Positions 61,089-64,000 of a stretch of DNA of 64,000 nt are shown here, in pieces. The DNA comes from Flavobacterium crocinum (lineage in GTDB: Bacteria; Bacteroidota; Bacteroidia; Flavobacteriales; Flavobacteriaceae): contig NZ_CP029255.1 in the NCBI RefSeq assembly GCF_003122385.1, forward strand, positions 3,162,001-3,226,000, written 5' to 3'. The translations under genes and the position numbers were made by a program. The notes below the pieces were generated by a model, which saw only the letters and a list, made by a program, of their open reading frames with translations, was not told where the DNA came from and did not search any database. Numbering within the stretch: position 1 is the first letter of the stretch; each line of letters begins with the position of its first letter.

Positions 61089-61994
61089 TTAGATTCTGAA
61101 AATACCTCCAACAGCAATAATTCGTTGAAAATAAGTAAAGTGCTGAGACGCTTTATCTTCGTTGCTTATTGTAGTTTTAATATCCGGCATGTTAATGTAA
61201 CCACCTTTTAACTCTCCCTGTACATAGAAGTGTTTGAAAAAAGTGATGTTAAGACCCGCTTTTGCAGAAACACCATAACCGGAAACATGAAAATCATCGT
61301 GACGTTCTTTACCTAAAATCGTAGTATTAGTTTTTGGATATAAAACACCGGCACCAATACCTTCGGTTAAGTTAATCTGTACTTTATCAATATTTGGTAA
61401 GCCAAACCATTTAGAAATATCATCAAATCTGGCAACTTCAGTATTAATGTAGTTCAAACCATCTGTATGCTCATACATCAAAAAAGCAGGACCGTTTGTA
61501 TTTATTTCACCATTACCATAACCACCTTCTTTAGCTCCTCCCTGAGACATATCCACAGGAGTATTGTTGTAATTACCATTGTAAATTGATGCAGGATCAT
61601 CTGAAGGCAAATTAATGTTTCCAGTAACATTTGCAATCTGATTTTGCGACATTACATATTTCATATGGTCTACACCAATGGTTACACTGTAATGATCACT
61701 AAAAAAGTAACCCAATCTCAGGTTAGTCTGAGGAATTGTCATATTTGCAGGATTGATATAATCAACATGCCATCCTTTCGGTTTGTCATGCGCTCTCATA
61801 TCTTCAACTGTAAAGTCGTAACCATTACCTCTGAAACGTACATCAGATTTGGAGTAACTTTCTCTGTTTCCGCCCCACATTACAAAGAATTTCCCTTTGT
61901 TGTGTGCAGCGTATTTTTGTACCGGTATTTCTTCCTGAGCAAATGTGTTTAATGAAACACAAGCTAGTAAGAAAAATAAAATTTTTGTTTTCAA
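61089..61994 (-). CDS. Outer membrane beta-barrel-like protein
   Basis: 301 residues with signal peptide (MKTKILFFLLACVSLNTFAQ). The mature part has alternating polar and aromatic strands (KFFVMWGGNRESYSKSDVRF, NLRLGYFFSDHYSVTIGVDHM, FKHFYVQGELKGGYINM), which suggests a small beta-barrel. No family was recognised. The protein contains the Gly and Asn-rich loop NYNNTPVDMSQGGAKEGGYGNG. Function unknown. Confidence 0.65.
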   Translation of the reverse strand: MKTKILFFLLACVSLNTFAQEEIPVQKYAAHNKGKFFVMWGGNRESYSKSDVRFRGNGYDFTVEDMRAHDKPKGWHVDYINPANMTIPQTNLRLGYFFSDHYSVTIGVDHMKYVMSQNQIANVTGNINLPSDDPASIYNGNYNNTPVDMSQGGAKEGGYGNGEINTNGPAFLMYEHTDGLNYINTEVARFDDISKWFGLPNIDKVQINLTEGIGAGVLYPKTNTTILGKERHDDFHVSGYGVSAKAGLNITFFKHFYVQGELKGGYINMPDIKTTISNEDKASQHFTYFQRIIAVGGIFRI

Positions 61995-62015
61995 AGAACT
62001 TAATGTATTATAAAA

Positions 62016-62834
62016 TTAAAATGCGTTAATTGTTTTTCTAATAGCCACCAACTTGTTCATTAAACCTTCAAAATAGTCTAAGTGTAACATGTTAGCGCCA
62101 TCACTTTTTGCATTTGCAGGATCAAAATGCGTTTCAATAAAGATTCCGTCCACACCAACTGCAATACCGGCTTTAGCGACTGTTTCAATCATATCAGGTC
62201 TTCCGCCTGTAACACCGGCAGTCTGATTAGGTTGTTGTAAAGAATGTGTAACATCCAAAACCGTAGAAGCATATTGCTGCATAGTAGGAATACCTCTAAA
62301 ATCAACAATCATATCCTGATAGCCAAACATAGTACCGCGATCTGTAACCATAACATTTTCGTTATTACAGTCTAATACTTTTTGAACCGCGTGTTTCATA
62401 CTTTCCGGACTCATAAATTGCCCTTTTTTCAAGTTTACCGTTTTTCCTGTATTAGCAGCTGCCACAACAAGATCAGTTTGACGCACTAAGAAAGCAGGAA
62501 TTTGAAGAACATCTACATATTGAGCTGCCATATCAGCATCTTCGTTAGTATGAATATCGGTAACAGTCGGAACATGAAAAGTTTCTGAAACTTTTCTTAA
62601 GATTTTTAAAGCCTTTTCGTCACCAATTCCGGAGAAACTGTCAATTCTGGAACGGTTTGCTTTTTTGAAAGATCCTTTAAAGACATAAGGAATCTGAAGA
62701 TTGTCGGTAATACCAACTAATTTTTCAGCAATTCTAAGCGCCATCTCTTCTCCTTCAATAGCGCAAGGTCCCGCCAATAAAAAGAAATTCCCGCTGTCAG
62801 TATGCTTAATTTGTGGAATATGTTGTATGTTCAT
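62016..62834 (-). CDS. kdsA: 3-deoxy-8-phosphooctulonate synthase
   Basis: Makes KDO 8-phosphate from arabinose 5-phosphate and PEP for the LPS core. I place the start at 62834 (272 residues) because a -7-like box lies at 62855-62862 and the longer frame to 62867 would overlap it. Motifs: FLLAGPCAIEGEEMA, FKGSFKKANRSR, TDIHTNEDA, MFGYQDMIVDFRGIP, DVTHSLQQPNQ and GVDGIFIETHFDPANAKSDG. Length is standard. It is monocistronic. Confidence 0.96.
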   Translation of the reverse strand: MNIQHIPQIKHTDSGNFFLLAGPCAIEGEEMALRIAEKLVGITDNLQIPYVFKGSFKKANRSRIDSFSGIGDEKALKILRKVSETFHVPTVTDIHTNEDADMAAQYVDVLQIPAFLVRQTDLVVAAANTGKTVNLKKGQFMSPESMKHAVQKVLDCNNENVMVTDRGTMFGYQDMIVDFRGIPTMQQYASTVLDVTHSLQQPNQTAGVTGGRPDMIETVAKAGIAVGVDGIFIETHFDPANAKSDGANMLHLDYFEGLMNKLVAIRKTINAF

Positions 62835-62854
62835 AATATGATTTTTTGACAGTG

Positions 62855-62862
62855 CAAAGGTA
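62855..62862 (-). promoter_or_regulatory. Candidate -7 box of kdsA
   Basis: Minus-strand TACCTTTG fits TAnnTTTG and lies 21 nt before the chosen kdsA start. No TTG is well placed upstream. Confidence 0.45.
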
Positions 62863-62908
62863 GTCATGATTTATGAGTTTGAGATTAAGATTTAAGATTA
62901 TTTTATGA

Positions 62909-63095
62909 AGCTATTCCTGCTATCCGCTTCAAACAAGGTTCACTGAACTCCGCTTAAAATAAATTACTTGTGAGGAAATCATTTTTCTCTAAAACTTTTT
63001 TTCCAATGTCTGTTCAGGAGCTTCCTTCGGTCGCTCTGCCCAGCCAGGAAAAAATAAGTTTTAGAGAAAAATGATTTCCGCTTCTATCAGGGCTA
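62909..63095 (-). other. Structured dispersed element with long inner hairpin
   Basis: On the minus strand it begins TAGCCCTGATAGAAGCGG (63095-63078) and ends GAAGCGGATAGCAGGAATAG (62930-62911), the same ends as the 19.4-kb element. Inside are perfect 24-bp inverted arms (62974-62997 and 63056-63079), with a small hairpin AGCTTCCTTCGGTCGCT between them. The remaining 420 nt gap to 63254 shows nothing else that I can name. Confidence 0.5.
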
Positions 63096-63254
63096 GGCTT
63101 TTGTGGAATTACGAAAATGAATCTAAAATCATAGCTGTTTATTCGGCGACAATATTAGGATATCAAAAGAAAGAAGTAAATGACATTTATCATGTTTTAT
63201 GATTTTCCATTATAACTGATTAGGAGTTATTACTTTTAATAGAATTTAGAAAAA

Positions 63255-63713
63255 TTAAGTTAAATTGTTAATCTCAGAAGATCTTTTGGATAGAATATAA
63301 ACCCTCCAAAAATAGATTTGGCCAATAAAAAACAAAATATTCAAACAAATATTGATAAAAACTACAACTCGGATACGATTTATAATATCTTCAGAGCTGA
63401 ATGAAATTAGCTCATAAAGACTAATTCTTCCAATAAATAGTACAGGAATTGTAAATAAAAGATAAATAGCAAAACTCTTTAAAGCAATCTGATTCTGGAT
63501 TTTATAAAGTTTCCATGAACAAATTACAGTTGCAATAAGGGCAAGAAACTTAATTGAATTAGAAAGTATTTGTCCGGGAATAATAGTAGTATGCCAACCA
63601 GGAATTATTGATGATGAAAAATCAGAATTAATGCAGAGAACAGCAATATGATATGGAAAAAAAAAGAGGCATAAAAGGATCATAATTTTAAAAGTAGCCT
63701 TAGTTCTCATCAT
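63255..63713 (-). CDS. Membrane protein of unknown function
   Basis: 152 residues with four membrane segments (about 7-27, 51-69, 80-97, 115-136). No family was recognised. It starts 2 nt after the preceding gene's stop codon, so the two are cotranscribed. A signal anchor or transport-related role cannot be distinguished. Function unknown. Confidence 0.65.
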   Translation of the reverse strand: MMRTKATFKIMILLCLFFFPYHIAVLCINSDFSSSIIPGWHTTIIPGQILSNSIKFLALIATVICSWKLYKIQNQIALKSFAIYLLFTIPVLFIGRISLYELISFSSEDIINRIRVVVFINICLNILFFIGQIYFWRVYILSKRSSEINNLT

Positions 63714-63715
63714 AA

Positions 63716-64000
63716 TTAATTATTTATAATAGATTTTGCTGACTTTTCGTTTTTTAGTTTGATAATTTTTTCAAATGTTAAATCATTCAAAGCAAGTTCT
63801 TTTTCAATTCTAAGGATTTCATATTTATTTTGTCTAATAAAGTCGCATAAATCCAGCGTATCGTTTTGTTTTGTTATGACATTTGATCTTCTCCAGTTTT
63901 TCGAAATTATACCGAATGTTTGATTTTGTTTATTTATGATTAAATCTCCATTTTGAGATTCAAAGTAAGCTTCTTGCAAATCACCATAGTGATCTTCAAT
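63716..64000 (-). CDS. Protein of unknown function, 5' end outside window
   Basis: The frame stays open to the window edge, with IEDHYGDLQEAYFESQNGD upstream of the internal TTG at 63979, so the true start lies beyond 64000. At least 94 codons are visible. The polar end (FEKIIKLKNEKSAKSIINN) and the centre (FGIISKNWRRSNVITKQNDT) show no recognised domain. It precedes the four-segment membrane protein by 2 nt, so it is part of that unit. Confidence 0.6.
   Translation of the reverse strand: MEDHYGDLQEAYFESQNGDLIINKQNQTFGIISKNWRRSNVITKQNDTLDLCDFIRQNKYEILRIEKELALNDLTFEKIIKLKNEKSAKSIINN

Noticed and set aside
1..64000. rRNA, tRNA or insertion sequences
   Set aside because: No tRNA-like cloverleaf, rRNA-like stretch or transposase frame was noticed on either strand by eye; a covariance search would be needed to exclude small RNAs.

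Overview
The window is a chromosomal stretch from a Bacteroidota organism, most likely a Flavobacterium close to the F. johnsoniae type. The evidence is the low G+C content, promoters with the Bacteroidota -7 motif TAnnTTTG and little Shine-Dalgarno signal, a SusC/SusD pair, many lipoproteins with short lipoboxes, and intergenic DNA filled with short dispersed repeats. I saw no rRNA, tRNA, insertion sequence, prophage or CRISPR array. Most of the window is housekeeping chromosome.

Layout. 1-760: start of a GH130 glycoside phosphorylase gene that runs off the left edge. 0.8-6.5 kb, minus strand: rsfS-ftsH, then LUD protein-cdsA-psd-acyl-CoA-binding protein-superoxide dismutase, a membrane-lipid and proteostasis block. 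6.5-21.3 kb: single genes and small units (birA, pyrE, a NUDIX hydrolase, an HNH nuclease, an M14 peptidase, a DEAD-box helicase, a PhnA-like protein, coaD, a DUF421-zinc ribbon protein, ddl, PASTA-rluD). 21.5-35.2 kb, all minus: an ABC ATPase, rhodanese, ThuA, DUF1398, hydrolases, MscS channel, thioesterase, a frame-disrupted NERD gene, a Na+/H+ antiporter and a TlpA-like thioredoxin. 35.4-42.8 kb, plus: dnaK, corA, pta-ackA. 42.9-59.3 kb, plus: a polysaccharide utilisation locus (PUL). 59.4-64 kb, minus: small membrane proteins, a Coq4-family protein, a YiiX-like hydrolase, a beta-barrel protein, kdsA and a partial gene.

The PUL is the most distinctive region. A membrane sensor with a LuxR-type DNA-binding end precedes SusC, SusD, a GH144-type (PF10091) lipoprotein, an exported esterase, a GH3 beta-glucosidase, an exported glycerophosphodiester phosphodiesterase, a GH43-like enzyme with carbohydrate-binding and Fn3 modules, and an M28 peptidase. 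GH144 and some GH3 enzymes act on beta-1,2-glucan. Together with an esterase and a phosphodiesterase this suggests a pathway for substituted periplasmic or cyclic beta-1,2-glucans of other bacteria, which is an inference. The susC leader carries two perfect 12-bp palindromes sharing the core AACGTT.

Between genes, several arrays repeat with an exact 8-nt period (CTTAGNNN or TTTGNNNN). Some supply stop codons of neighbouring genes and others place TTTG in promoter phase upstream of genes. Larger nested inverted repeats and a structured element seen twice complete the repeat landscape. dnaK is preceded by a near-consensus sigma-54-type promoter.
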